Below the pieces are notes generated by a model. It was given only the letters and a program-made list of their open reading frames with translations, did not search any database and was not told the DNA's origin. Positions 8,379 to 17,198 of a stretch of DNA of 64,000 bases are shown here, one piece after another. The position numbers and the translations under genes were made by a program. Numbering within the stretch: position 1 is the first letter of the stretch; the number at the start of each line of letters is the position of its first letter. The stretch is from Bradyrhizobium centrolobii (lineage in GTDB: Bacteria > Pseudomonadota > Alphaproteobacteria > Rhizobiales > Xanthobacteraceae), in NCBI RefSeq assembly GCF_001641635.1, contig NZ_LUUB01000063.1, positions 62,001 to 126,000 of the forward strand. Direction: 5' to 3'.

Positions 8379-8416
8379 CGAAGCAATCCGGCCGGGCTGG
8401 TGGCCGGATTGCTTCG
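8379..8416. repeat. 15-bp-stem palindromic intergenic repeat after mutM
   Basis: CGAAGCAATCCGGCC (8379-8393) and its exact complement (8402-8416) flank an 8-nt loop. The element lies between the convergent mutM and parA-like genes. It resembles the short palindromic repeats scattered through Bradyrhizobium spacers and could act as a bidirectional terminator, though no clear T-run follows. Confidence 0.6.
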
Positions 8417-8477
8417 TCGCTTTGGCGCTTCGACCGGAGGGCGAAGAGTCCGACTGCCGGCGGAGCGATCGCCCCGC

Positions 8478-9221
8478 TCAGGACGCCAGTGCCGTGATCT
8501 CGCCCGACGCGCGTTCGCCGGCGACGTGCAGCATGCCGTCCGCGGCCGAGATCACCTGGTCGATCAGCCGATTGGTCGTGACCTCGAGGTCGAGCCTTGT
8601 CTCGATCCAGCGCCAGAGGCGGCGGATCTCGTCCGCCGACTTGCCGTTCGGCGCGAATTCGCTGACGGCGAGGCCGGCGGCGAGCGAGTCCTGGTGGTCG
8701 TTGCGCATCACGATCAGCGGGCGCGCGAGCACGTCGGCGAGATCGAGCGATGCCTCTTCGGCAAGCACGTCGGCCGCATTGTCGATGCGCTGGCCGCGGA
8801 TCGGGGTCTGGTTCAGCACGAAGCCGTAGGGCCGCTTCCAGGCGCGCGCGACGCTGAGCGTGGAGACTGTCGCCTCGATGTCGGCGACGCTCGGACGGGC
8901 CGGGATCAGACAGAGATCTGAATGACGGATCGCGGCGGTGGTTGCAGCGCTGAGGCCGGCCGCGGTGTCGACGATCGCAAGCTGGAGGCCGCTGTCCGCC
9001 AGCATTTTCAGGCGCGGCTCGATATGGGCGGCGTGATAGATCGGCTCGACGACAGGGTCCTCATTGCTGCGGCGGCGCTGCCAGTTGGACAGGGTGCCCT
9101 GCGGGTCGGTCTCGATCAGGCGGACGGTGAAGCCGGCCTGCCTGGCTGCCAGCGCGAGGCCGATGGCAAGCGTGCTCTTGCCGCTGCCACCCTTTTGGGT
9201 GGCCAGTACGATCGTATGCAT
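8478..9221 (-). CDS. Orphan ParA/MinD-family ATPase
   Basis: 247-residue Walker-type ATPase. The deviant Walker A box KGGSGKST (residues 10-17, with signature Lys) follows the first strand MHTIVLATQ; the switch region is LIETDPQGTLSNW and Walker B is LAIVDTAAG. ParA proteins position DNA or protein clusters on the nucleoid. No ParB gene or parS site is visible nearby, so this is not the chromosome-partition ParA. In other alphaproteobacteria orphan ParAs position chemoreceptors, chromids or cytoplasmic clusters; the cargo here is unknown. The ATG at 9221 is chosen over an upstream in-frame start because the fold begins there and AAAGGA precedes it. Confidence 0.88.
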   Translation of the reverse strand: MHTIVLATQKGGSGKSTLAIGLALAARQAGFTVRLIETDPQGTLSNWQRRRSNEDPVVEPIYHAAHIEPRLKMLADSGLQLAIVDTAAGLSAATTAAIRHSDLCLIPARPSVADIEATVSTLSVARAWKRPYGFVLNQTPIRGQRIDNAADVLAEEASLDLADVLARPLIVMRNDHQDSLAAGLAVSEFAPNGKSADEIRRLWRWIETRLDLEVTTNRLIDQVISAADGMLHVAGERASGEITALAS

Positions 9222-9462
9222 GGAAGATGATTCCTTTGGAATGCTTGGGTCTTGGGTAACGCCACGCGAACGCGCATCGCTTCTCGATGCTGAGCTGTTC
9301 TCGCTCAGGACGTGCCCGGCCCGATCCAAAGGGGATCGCGGATGTCCGAATCAACGGTAATGATGATGGCAGAATAGGGGATGCCAGCTAATCCGTACCA
9401 ATACTGGACCCGTAGTTGTGCGTATGATGTGCTCGCCGCCGCGAATAAGAGGGACAAGCAGC

Positions 9463-11142
9463 ATGAGCAGCAATTGGCGGGACCGGACGGCAACCACCTT
9501 TGAATGCCAGAAAATGCCGGCGGTCTCGAGCCGCGGCATGGTGGTCAGCAACCATCCGCTGGCCTCCAGCGCCGGCGCGGAGATGCTGGCTGCCGGCGGC
9601 AATGCAATCGACGCCGCCATCGCAACGCTGTTCACGCTGACCGTGGTCGAGCCGATGATGGTCGGCATCATCGGCGGCGGCATGGCCCACATCCGGCTCG
9701 CCGACGGCAGCCATCGCTTCATCGACGGCCAGAGCACGGTGCCGTCGGCTGTGCGCGAAGATACTTACACGTCCAAGCCAGGCTCGGTGCATGACGTGTT
9801 CGACACCGTCGGCAACGAGAATCTCAACGGCCCGAAGGCGGTTGCGGTGCCGGGCTCGCTAAAAGCCTGGTGCGAGACGCTGCGCCGGTTCGGCACCATG
9901 CCACTCTCCGATGTCATGCAGCCCGCGATCAAGCATGCCGCGCGCGGCTATGCGGCGACGCCCTACCTGCACGAATGCATCGGCGAGAGCGCCGCGGAGA
10001 TGCGCAAGGACAAGCCGATCGCGGCGGTCTTCCTGCCGAACGGCGAGCTGCTGAAGGTCGGCGAGAGGGTGGTGCAGGCCGAATATGCCGAGACGCTGCG
10101 CTATATCGCCGATCACGGCGAGAAGGCGCTCTATGAGGGGCCGCTCGGCGACATCCTCGTCGATTACATGGAGAAGACCGGCGGCTTCATCCGCCGTGCC
10201 GACCTGACCAACTACAAGACCGTCGAGCGGCAGCCGATCCGCGCCGACTATCGCGGCTGGACCATCCTTGGGCCACCACCGCCTGCGGCTTCTGGCGTGC
10301 ATATCGCGCAAATGCTGAACATCCTGGAGGGCTACGACATCGAAAGTCTTGGCTTCGGCACGCCCGAGACCATCCACTACCTTGCCGAAGTCCTGAAGAT
10401 CGCCTTTGCCGATCGCGCCGCGGCAAGCGGCGATCCTGACTATGTCGGCGTGCCCGTGGAGCGGCTGACCTCGAAGGCCTATGCCGAAGAGCGGCGCTGC
10501 GCCATCGATCCGGCGCGCGCGCAGGCCTGGGGCGCCGGCGTGTCGCAGCTCGAAGGCGCGCACACCACGCACATGACGGCCGCGGATACCTCCGGCAACG
10601 TGGTCGCGACCACGCAGACCATCAACAATCTCTTCGGCGCGAAGATATTGATCCCCGGCCTCGGCGCGATCGCCAACAACTACATGAACCTGTTCGATCC
10701 GCGTCCCGGCCATGCGCTGTCGCTGGCGCCGGGCAAGCGTGTCACCACCTCGATGTCACCGATGATGGCGCTACGCGACGGCAAGCTGCGCTATGCGCTC
10801 GGCCTGCCCGGCGGCAAGCGCATCTTCCCCAGCGCGATGCAGGCGCTGGTCAATTTGATCGACCACGGCATGAGCTTGCAGGAGGCGGTCGAGGCGCCGC
10901 GCGTGTGGACCGAGGGCAATGCGCTCGAGGTCGAGCAGGCAGTGCCGGAGAGCGTGCGGGCGAAGCTCGCGAGTATGGGCCACAGGGTCGACGCCGTCGC
11001 GACGGTGGCCGGCGGCATGAATGGCATCGCCTTCGACGACGACGGCTCCATGACCGGCGCCGCCTGCTGGCGCGCCGACGGCACGCCGGTCGGCATCTCC
11101 GGCGGCCTCGCGCGCAGCGGGGTTAGGTTCAGGCTGGGCTAG
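9463..11142 (+). CDS. Gamma-glutamyltransferase family protein
   Basis: 559-residue N-terminal-nucleophile hydrolase precursor that cleaves itself into two subunits and transfers or hydrolyses gamma-glutamyl groups, for example from glutathione. The large-subunit start has ASSAGAEMLAAGGNAIDAAI. The cleavage and nucleophile region is TTHMTAADTSGNVVA, where the second Thr before AAD is the likely catalytic residue. The GGxR-like block LGLPGGKRIFPSAMQ is near the end. No signal peptide is visible, so it may be cytoplasmic, unlike the periplasmic E. coli enzyme. The start follows GAGGGACAAGCAGC; an upstream in-frame ATG at 9418 is less likely. Related families include cephalosporin acylases; the substrate is not fixed by sequence. 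Confidence 0.88.
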   Translation: MSSNWRDRTATTFECQKMPAVSSRGMVVSNHPLASSAGAEMLAAGGNAIDAAIATLFTLTVVEPMMVGIIGGGMAHIRLADGSHRFIDGQSTVPSAVREDTYTSKPGSVHDVFDTVGNENLNGPKAVAVPGSLKAWCETLRRFGTMPLSDVMQPAIKHAARGYAATPYLHECIGESAAEMRKDKPIAAVFLPNGELLKVGERVVQAEYAETLRYIADHGEKALYEGPLGDILVDYMEKTGGFIRRADLTNYKTVERQPIRADYRGWTILGPPPPAASGVHIAQMLNILEGYDIESLGFGTPETIHYLAEVLKIAFADRAAASGDPDYVGVPVERLTSKAYAEERRCAIDPARAQAWGAGVSQLEGAHTTHMTAADTSGNVVATTQTINNLFGAKILIPGLGAIANNYMNLFDPRPGHALSLAPGKRVTTSMSPMMALRDGKLRYALGLPGGKRIFPSAMQALVNLIDHGMSLQEAVEAPRVWTEGNALEVEQAVPESVRAKLASMGHRVDAVATVAGGMNGIAFDDDGSMTGAACWRADGTPVGISGGLARSGVRFRLG

Positions 11143-11159
11143 CTGGGACGAAGAAGGTA

Positions 11160-11275
11160 CTCTCCCGCTTGCGGGGAGGGCTGGGGTGCTTCCGCGATCG
11201 AGATGCTCCCTCTGGAGAGAGCCCCCACCCGGCGCTTCGCGCCGCCCCCCGCAAGCGGGAGAGATGGGAGTGCTC
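11160..11275. repeat. Palindromic intergenic repeat (family B)
   Basis: The terminal segments CTCTCCCGCTTGCGGGGAGG and CCCCGCAAGCGGGAGAG are inverted complements enclosing a second GC-rich palindrome (GGCGCTTCGCGCC). A related copy is at 51897-52030. The element separates the convergent gamma-glutamyltransferase and aldehyde dehydrogenase genes. Confidence 0.7.
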
Positions 11276-11292
11276 CGCGGCTTCGCGACTCT

Positions 11293-12774
11293 TCAGCGCA
11301 TGACGAACGGGTTGGCCGGAACATCCTGCGCGGTCGAGATCCAGACGCTCTTTGTCTCCAGATATTCGCGCACAGCGTGGATGCCGCTCTCGCGACCGAC
11401 GCCGGAATGCTTCATGCCGCCGAACGGCATCATGTAGCTGATGGCCCGATAGGTGTTCACCCACACGGTTCCGGCGCGCAGTTGCTTCGGCACCCGCACG
11501 GCACGCGCGAGGTCGCGGGTCCAGATGCCTGCCGCAAGGCCGTAGATCGTGTCGTTCGCGATGCGAATGGCGTCTTCCTCGGTGTCGAAGGCGATGATCG
11601 AGAGCACCGGACCGAAGACTTCCTCGCGCGCGATCCGCATGGTGTTGTCGACATCGGCGAAAATCGTCGGCTCGACGAACTGGCCACCGGTGATGCCTTC
11701 GCCGGAGGCCGGCTTTCCACCGAGCAGGCAGCGTGCGCCTTCGGCGTTCGCGATGTCGATATAGTCCAGCACCTTCTTGTACTGCGCGGGCGTGGTGATC
11801 GGGCCGATATTGGTGTCCGGCTTCATGGGATCGCCGATCTTGGCGGAGCGTGCTAGCTCCAGCAGGCGTTCCACGAATTTGTCCTTGATCGAGCGCTGCA
11901 CCAGAAGGCGAGATCCGGCGATACAGGTTTGGCCTGTCGCCGCGAAGATGCCGGAGACCGCGCCGGCGGCGGCCGCAGAGAGATCGGCATCCTCGAAGAC
12001 GATATTGGGAGACTTGCCTCCGAGTTCGAGCGACACTCGTTTCAGGCTGCGCGCGGCGGTCTCGTAGACCCTGGCGCCGGTCGTGTCCGAGCCTGTGAAG
12101 GTGATCTTGGCGACGCCGGGATGCGAGATCAGCTCGCTACCGATCTCGGGACCGAAGCCTGTCACCACGTTGAAGATTCCATCCGGAATCCCGGCCTCCT
12201 TCGTCAAGGCCGCGAATTCCAAAGTGCTGGCCGACGTGAATTCCGATGGCTTGACGATGACGGCGCAGCCGGCCGCGAGCGCTGCTGCGCATTTCCATGC
12301 GACGAACAGAAGCGGGGAGTTCCAGGCGGTCAGCGCGGCAACGACGCCGACAGGCTCATGCGTCGTGTAGGCGAAGGTATCGGCCTTGTCGATCGGCACG
12401 AGGCCGCCTTCCAGCTTGTCGACGAGGCCGCCGAAATACCACCACCATTCGGGATGATAGCGGAGCTGGCCCAGCATCTCCGCCATGAGCTTGCCGTTGT
12501 CGCGCACTTCGATCTCGGCAAGACGCTCCGCATTTGCCGCCACGAGATCGCCGAGCTTGCGCATGACCTTGCCGCGTGCCGAGGCCGTCATCTTCGACCA
12601 CGGGCCGCGCCACATCGCCTCGTCGGCGGCTTTCACCGCCTTGTCGGCATCCGCGGCCGAGCCGCGCGGGATCTTTGCCCAGGGCTTGCCCTGATAGGGG
12701 TCGATCGAATCGAACCATTCGCCATTGGCGGGGTCGACATACTGGCCGTTGATATAAAGCTGATAGGTTTTCAT
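11293..12774 (-). CDS. Aldehyde dehydrogenase family protein
   Basis: 493-residue NAD(P)-dependent aldehyde dehydrogenase. Visible motifs are the Asn of TAWNSPLL, the cofactor Lys in VIVKPSEFTS, the catalytic Glu in LELGGKSPN, the catalytic Cys in TGQTCIAGSR and the late EVFGPVLSII and PFGGMKHSGVGRE blocks. The start at 12774 has a GGGAGG ribosome site; an in-frame open stretch continues far upstream but it is antisense/out of frame to the next gene and not part of this protein. Substrate is unknown; the family includes betaine-aldehyde and 5-carboxymethyl-2-hydroxymuconate-semialdehyde dehydrogenases. It lies downstream of the trypsin-like gene on the same strand, 119 nt away. Confidence 0.92.
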   Translation of the reverse strand: MKTYQLYINGQYVDPANGEWFDSIDPYQGKPWAKIPRGSAADADKAVKAADEAMWRGPWSKMTASARGKVMRKLGDLVAANAERLAEIEVRDNGKLMAEMLGQLRYHPEWWWYFGGLVDKLEGGLVPIDKADTFAYTTHEPVGVVAALTAWNSPLLFVAWKCAAALAAGCAVIVKPSEFTSASTLEFAALTKEAGIPDGIFNVVTGFGPEIGSELISHPGVAKITFTGSDTTGARVYETAARSLKRVSLELGGKSPNIVFEDADLSAAAAGAVSGIFAATGQTCIAGSRLLVQRSIKDKFVERLLELARSAKIGDPMKPDTNIGPITTPAQYKKVLDYIDIANAEGARCLLGGKPASGEGITGGQFVEPTIFADVDNTMRIAREEVFGPVLSIIAFDTEEDAIRIANDTIYGLAAGIWTRDLARAVRVPKQLRAGTVWVNTYRAISYMMPFGGMKHSGVGRESGIHAVREYLETKSVWISTAQDVPANPFVMR

Positions 12775-12893
12775 GAATTCCTCCCGTCCAGCCGCGTGGT
12801 GCCGGCGACCGGAGGAGGCTATCATGCCTTCCGTGACTCCGTTGCGGCGAAGCCACTCAAGCAAGTTTTGGCTGCTCTGCTTGACGCGCCAGT

Positions 12894-14255
12894 CTACTTC
12901 CGTACGCAGATCACACGCACGACGGCCGCCTTCGCATCCGTCGACGTGCCGTTCGTCGTGACACCATTCGCCTTCAGGAAATCGCGGACAGCCTCCGCGG
13001 ACACCATCACGGCCTGTGACGCCGGCACCGCTGTCGCGGGTCCCGCAACCATCGCCGACTTCAACAGCGCGATGCCGGCGAACTTGCCGTCGCCATCGAT
13101 CGCCGGGCTGCCGGAAAACCCGACGGCCGGCGGCGGAGACAGTGCGGAATCGCTGGCCGTGACTGGCGCCAGCGCGGCCTTGAGGCTTGAGACGCCGCCG
13201 GCACCGCCCTGGCTCTGCGGATCCGCGATGCCGACGATGTCGACATTCGTCCTCGCCGCGCCGCCTGCGAGGCTGAGCGGCTTCAGGCCGCGCACGCCGT
13301 AGATGTGCAGCAGCGCGAGATCGTGCTCCTTGTCCTCGGCGAGACGATCGGCATTGCCGTAGCCGCCGATCGTGATCGCCAGACAGTTGTCGGTGACCAG
13401 GCGGTCGGTGATGATCGCGCCGTCGTCGCTGACGACGATGCCGGTGCCGTATTCGACCGTCTTGCGCGGCGGCGGTCCGGCCATCGGACCAGACGGAAAC
13501 GCATTGAAGGCGCTCGACATCGCGATCACGACCGGCTCGACGGTGTTTTCCATGGCCTGGTCGTAGAGGATCGTCATGATGCGGACCTCGTCGCCCTTGA
13601 AGGTGCCGCGCACGTAAAATTTCTTCAGTCCCTGAAGTCCCGACAGCACGAAGAAGTCCGGCTTCACGACGGTGTAGTCGACCTTGCGCCCCGCGGGCTC
13701 CTTCTTCTCCAGCTCTGCGAGCATCGCGGTGGTCGGGTTCGCCTCCTTGCGGCGGCTGAGCAGAACCTGCACCGTGCCGGTCGGCGAGGTCCATTTCGAG
13801 CCGTTGGCATCGGTGACCTGCTGCGGTACCAGCTTGCCGGGAATGCCGAGCCGTGCGCCGCTGGTCGGTTCCATCACGATCTTCCAGCCGACGCTCTCCT
13901 GCTTGCGCCGCGCGGTCTCCGCGAGCGCGGCGCGCTCCTGCGGATTGAGCACACCGGTCGGCTTGCCGCCCTTGGCTTTCTGATACTCCTTGATCGCGTT
14001 GACCATGCGCTCGCTGACGTCGCCGGTGATGGCGCCGTTATATTCGCCGACCCAGGCGAGGTCGGACTGGAGCGACAGCCGCTCCGCCTGCGCCATGGCG
14101 TCCGCCGTCTCCGACGGCGTCTGCAATGCGGGCGGGCGGATCGGAACGGTCTGGACCGTCTTCGGCTTGGTGCCGGGGATCTGCGGCGGCGTCATCTGGG
14201 CGTTCGCGCCTGCGGCAGCCGCGAACATCAGTGTTGCCGCAAGCATCGATCTCAT
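12894..14255 (-). CDS. Exported trypsin-like protein lacking the catalytic His
   Basis: 453 residues from the ATG at 14255. A signal peptide (MRSMLAATLMFAAAAGANAQ) is followed by a Pro-rich stretch, a helical region resembling a peptidoglycan-binding-like repeat (about 60-125), and a C-terminal trypsin/DegP-like half. The protease fold is recognised from TGIVVSDDGAIITDRLV, EHDLALLHIYG and GFSGSPAIDG. The Asp (HDLALL) and the Ser (GFSGSP) are present, but the place of the catalytic His (normally TNxHVV) reads TDRLVTD. It is therefore probably an inactive protease-like binding protein, or acts through another mechanism. It is divergent from the moeB-like gene, with 90 nt between starts. Confidence 0.8.
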   Translation of the reverse strand: MRSMLAATLMFAAAAGANAQMTPPQIPGTKPKTVQTVPIRPPALQTPSETADAMAQAERLSLQSDLAWVGEYNGAITGDVSERMVNAIKEYQKAKGGKPTGVLNPQERAALAETARRKQESVGWKIVMEPTSGARLGIPGKLVPQQVTDANGSKWTSPTGTVQVLLSRRKEANPTTAMLAELEKKEPAGRKVDYTVVKPDFFVLSGLQGLKKFYVRGTFKGDEVRIMTILYDQAMENTVEPVVIAMSSAFNAFPSGPMAGPPPRKTVEYGTGIVVSDDGAIITDRLVTDNCLAITIGGYGNADRLAEDKEHDLALLHIYGVRGLKPLSLAGGAARTNVDIVGIADPQSQGGAGGVSSLKAALAPVTASDSALSPPPAVGFSGSPAIDGDGKFAGIALLKSAMVAGPATAVPASQAVMVSAEAVRDFLKANGVTTNGTSTDAKAAVVRVICVRK

Positions 14256-14345
14256 GACAAATCCAGCAAGCCCATTGAACGTGATGGCATTGAAGCACAT
14301 CTCGTTGGTCGCGAACAATCTCGGGGTGGTTCAGGAGTAGAGAAG

Positions 14346-15149
14346 GTGCTGAGCCCGGACGAACTCGAACGCTATGCCCGCCATATCGTGCTGCGCGATG
14401 TCGGCGGCCCGGGCCAGGCTGCGCTGAAGCGGGCCTCCGTGCTGGTGATCGGCGCCGGCGGGCTCGGCGCGCCGGCCCTGATGTATCTGGCCGCCGCGGG
14501 CGTCGGTACGCTCGGCGTGGTCGATGACGACGTGGTGTCGCTGTCGAACCTTCAGCGCCAGGTGATCCATACGACGCCCGATATCGGCCGCCACAAGGTC
14601 GAAAGCGCCGCCGAGCGCATCGCTGCGCTCAATCCGCATGTGCGCTTCGTTGGTCACGCCACCTGGCTCAATGCCGACAACGCGCTTTCGCTGATCGGCG
14701 ACTACGATCTCGTGCTCGACGGCTCCGACAATTTCTCGACCCGCTATCTGGTCTCCGACGCCTGCTTCTTCGCGAAGAAGCCGCTGATCACCGCGGCGCT
14801 CGGTACGTTCGACGGCTCGCTCACCACCATCCGCGCGCATGAGAAGACCGCGGATGGTGCGTTCAATCCGACCTATCGCTGCCTGTTCCCGGAGGCGCCG
14901 CCGCCCGGCACGGTGCCGGCCTGTGCGGAGGCCGGTGTGATGGGTGCGCTCGCCGGCGTGCTGGGCTCGATGATGGCGCTGGAGGCGATCCGCGAGATCG
15001 TCGGCTTCGGCGACGGCCTGGTCGGCCGCCTCCTGATGATCGATGCGCGCGCGATGCGCTTCGAGACGCTGCGCTACACGCGCGATCCGGCCAATCCGCT
15101 CAATGGCGATGGGCCGGTCATCACTGACCTGAGCGCCCATCGCACCTGA
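14346..15149 (+). CDS. moeB: MoeB/ThiF/HesA-family sulfur-carrier adenylyltransferase
   Basis: 267-residue E1-like enzyme that adenylates the C-terminal Gly of a sulfur-carrier protein (MoaD, or ThiS), for molybdopterin or thiamine synthesis. The start YARHIVLRDVGGPGQ, nucleotide-binding GAGGLGAPALMYLAAAG, the Asp/Arg region VDDDVVSLSNLQRQ, Lys of HKVESA and the catalytic-loop LVLDGSDNFSTRYL are clear. Only one Cys of the first zinc pair is seen (YRCLFPE rather than CYRC), and no later CxxC, so it belongs to the zinc-free subgroup. The GTG at 14346 is chosen because CAGGAG lies 8 nt upstream. MoeB versus ThiF cannot be settled here. Confidence 0.88.
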   Translation: MLSPDELERYARHIVLRDVGGPGQAALKRASVLVIGAGGLGAPALMYLAAAGVGTLGVVDDDVVSLSNLQRQVIHTTPDIGRHKVESAAERIAALNPHVRFVGHATWLNADNALSLIGDYDLVLDGSDNFSTRYLVSDACFFAKKPLITAALGTFDGSLTTIRAHEKTADGAFNPTYRCLFPEAPPPGTVPACAEAGVMGALAGVLGSMMALEAIREIVGFGDGLVGRLLMIDARAMRFETLRYTRDPANPLNGDGPVITDLSAHRT

Positions 15150-15158
15150 TTGCAGCCG

Positions 15159-16166
15159 TTACGCTGTGGCCGGCTTCTCGCTGTCGAGATGCGCCATCTG
15201 CTCGGCCGCGTAGCGCGTGCCCGAGGCGACGTCCGGCGGGAAGGCCTTTGCCAGCGCCGCAAGCTGAGCCGGCGTCAGCGTCACCTTGGTGGCACCGAGC
15301 GCCTCGGTGAGACGGTTGCGGGTGCGGGCGCCGACCAGCGGCACGATCTCCTTGCCCTGCGCCGTCACCCAGGCGATCGCGACCTGCGCCGGCGTTGCCC
15401 CGACGTCCGTGGCGATCGCGCGCAGCTGCTCGACCAGCGCGAGATTGGCGTCGAGATTCGCACCCTGGAAGCGCGGCGTCATCAGCCGATAGTCCCTGCC
15501 GACCTTGCCGCTATCCTTCGTCCAATGGCCGCTGATCAGGCCGCGCGACAGCACGCCATAGGCGGTGATGCCGATGCCGAGCTCGCGGCAGGTCTTGAGG
15601 ATGTCGCGCTCGATACCGCGGGCGATCAGCGAATATTCGATCTGGAGATCGACGATCGGATGCACGGCATGCGCGCGGCGGATGGTGTCGGAGCCGACTT
15701 CGGACAGGCCGATATGCCTGATGTAGCCGGCCTTCACCATCTCGGCGATGCCGCCGATCGTCTCTTCGATGGGAACGTTGGGATCAAGCCGCGCCGGGCG
15801 GTAGATGTCGATGTAGTCCGTGCCGAGCCGTTGCAGCGAATAGGCGAGGAAGTTCTTGATTGCGGCCGGCCGGCAATCCATGCCGGCGAATTCGCCGGCG
15901 GGGCCGCGCAGCGCGCCGAACTTGACGCTGAGCTGCACTTTGTCGCGCTGGTGGTCCCTGAGCGCCTCGCGGACCAGCATTTCATTGTGGCCCATCGCGT
16001 AGAAGTCGCCGGTGTCGAGCAGCGTGATCCCGGCATCGAGCGCCGCGTGGACCGTGGCGATGCTCTCGCCGCGATCGGCCGGCCCGTAGACCTCCGACAT
16101 GCCCATGCAGCCGAGACCGATGGCAGAGACGGTGGGGCCGGTTGAACCGAGTTTGCGCTGTTCCAT
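15159..16166 (-). CDS. Aldo/keto reductase (IolS-like), tetrad His replaced
   Basis: 335-residue TIM-barrel NADPH oxidoreductase that reduces aldehydes or ketones. Start MEQRKLGSTGPTVSAIGLGC, catalytic Asp and Tyr in LLDTGDFYAMGHNE and Lys in QLSVKFG are present. The usual tetrad His (as in YYQHRVDP) is missing: the region reads IYRPARLDP, with Ala at the aligned place. The NADPH-binding end has PLVGARTRNRLTEAL. The start at 16166 has GAGGAG upstream; longer in-frame starts lack support. It is divergent from a LysR regulator gene, which probably controls it. Confidence 0.88.
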   Translation of the reverse strand: MEQRKLGSTGPTVSAIGLGCMGMSEVYGPADRGESIATVHAALDAGITLLDTGDFYAMGHNEMLVREALRDHQRDKVQLSVKFGALRGPAGEFAGMDCRPAAIKNFLAYSLQRLGTDYIDIYRPARLDPNVPIEETIGGIAEMVKAGYIRHIGLSEVGSDTIRRAHAVHPIVDLQIEYSLIARGIERDILKTCRELGIGITAYGVLSRGLISGHWTKDSGKVGRDYRLMTPRFQGANLDANLALVEQLRAIATDVGATPAQVAIAWVTAQGKEIVPLVGARTRNRLTEALGATKVTLTPAQLAALAKAFPPDVASGTRYAAEQMAHLDSEKPATA

Positions 16167-16286
16167 GATGGCTCTCCTCGTAAAGGCGGCGGGCTGATTG
16201 CGCCGCGTGACGAGGGCAGATATGCGTCCGCTCCATTGCGCCGATAAGCTGGACAATCCAGAATGGCTTGTTCATCATATCGAACA

Positions 16287-17198
16287 ATGGCTGATCCCGA
16301 TCTGCGCGATCTCGACGCCTTCGTGGTGGTCGCCCGCACCCGCAATTTCCGGCGCGCGGCGCGGGAAATTCGCGTGTCGGTGTCGAGTCTTAGCCAGCGG
16401 CTACGGGACCTAGAGGAACGCCTCGGCGTCCGCCTGATGAACCGCACAACCCGCAGCGTCGCGCTGACCGAGGCGGGTGAGTTGCTATTGTCGCGCGTGG
16501 CGCCCGCCCTGCGCGACGTCGGCGATGCCCTGGATCAGGTGCGGGGCCTGCGCGAGGTGGCGTCGGGCCGCCTCCGCATCAACGCCCCGCCGCCGGCGGT
16601 TGACCTCGTGCTGGCGCCGATGGTCGGGCCGTTTCTCGAGGCGCACCCGCAAGTCGATCTCGACATCGTTTCCGAAAGCGGTTTCGTCGACATCGTCAGC
16701 GCCGGCTTCGATGCCGGCGTGCGCTATGGCGAGCATCTTGCGCAGGACATGGTCGCGATCCCGCTGAGCGGACCGCAGCGTTATGTCGTCGTCGCATCGC
16801 CTGCGTACGTCGCGCGCCGCGGCAAGCCGAGGCATCCGAAGGATTTGCTCGACCATGATTGCATCCGCGCCCGCTACAGCAGCGGGGTCATGCACGATTG
16901 GGAGTTCGAGAAGGGCGGTCAGCTCGTCAAGGTCGATCCGCCCGCCAAGCTGATCTCGACAAATATGAGTGTTGCCATGCGCGCCGCGCTCGACGGCGCG
17001 GGCATCTGGGCAAGCCTCGATGGTTATGTCGGCGACGCCCTCAAATCCGGTGCGCTGGTGAGCTTGCTCGAGGATTGGTGCGAGCCGTTTCCCGGCCCGT
17101 TCCTGTATTATCCGAGCCGGCGCCAGGCGCCACCGGCACTGCGCGCCTTCATCGATTTCGTCGCAGATTGGCGCAAGCGCAAGACGAATAGATCTTAG
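16287..17198 (+). CDS. LysR-family transcriptional regulator
   Basis: 303-residue regulator. The N-terminal winged helix-turn-helix spans about 5-65 (LDAFVVVARTRNFRRAAREI and SVSSLSQRLRDLEERLGVRL), followed by a linker helix and a periplasmic-binding-protein-like effector domain (RLRINAPPPAVDLVLAP onward). It is divergent from the aldo/keto reductase gene with 120 nt between starts, the common LysR arrangement of regulator and target. Its last 4 nt overlap the convergent hydroxyacid dehydrogenase gene. An upstream in-frame start at 16263 would add 8 residues before the fold. Effector unknown. Confidence 0.92.
   Translation: MADPDLRDLDAFVVVARTRNFRRAAREIRVSVSSLSQRLRDLEERLGVRLMNRTTRSVALTEAGELLLSRVAPALRDVGDALDQVRGLREVASGRLRINAPPPAVDLVLAPMVGPFLEAHPQVDLDIVSESGFVDIVSAGFDAGVRYGEHLAQDMVAIPLSGPQRYVVVASPAYVARRGKPRHPKDLLDHDCIRARYSSGVMHDWEFEKGGQLVKVDPPAKLISTNMSVAMRAALDGAGIWASLDGYVGDALKSGALVSLLEDWCEPFPGPFLYYPSRRQAPPALRAFIDFVADWRKRKTNRS

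Noticed and set aside
12800..12830. Single GCTATCA half-site near 12818 as a further RHH operator
   Set aside because: A 7-mer occurs several times by chance in 64 kb; no inverted partner at the proper spacing.
12775..13794. In-frame upstream extension of the aldehyde dehydrogenase frame
   Set aside because: It runs over the trypsin-like gene in a different frame of the same strand; the ATG at 12774 has a strong GGGAGG site.
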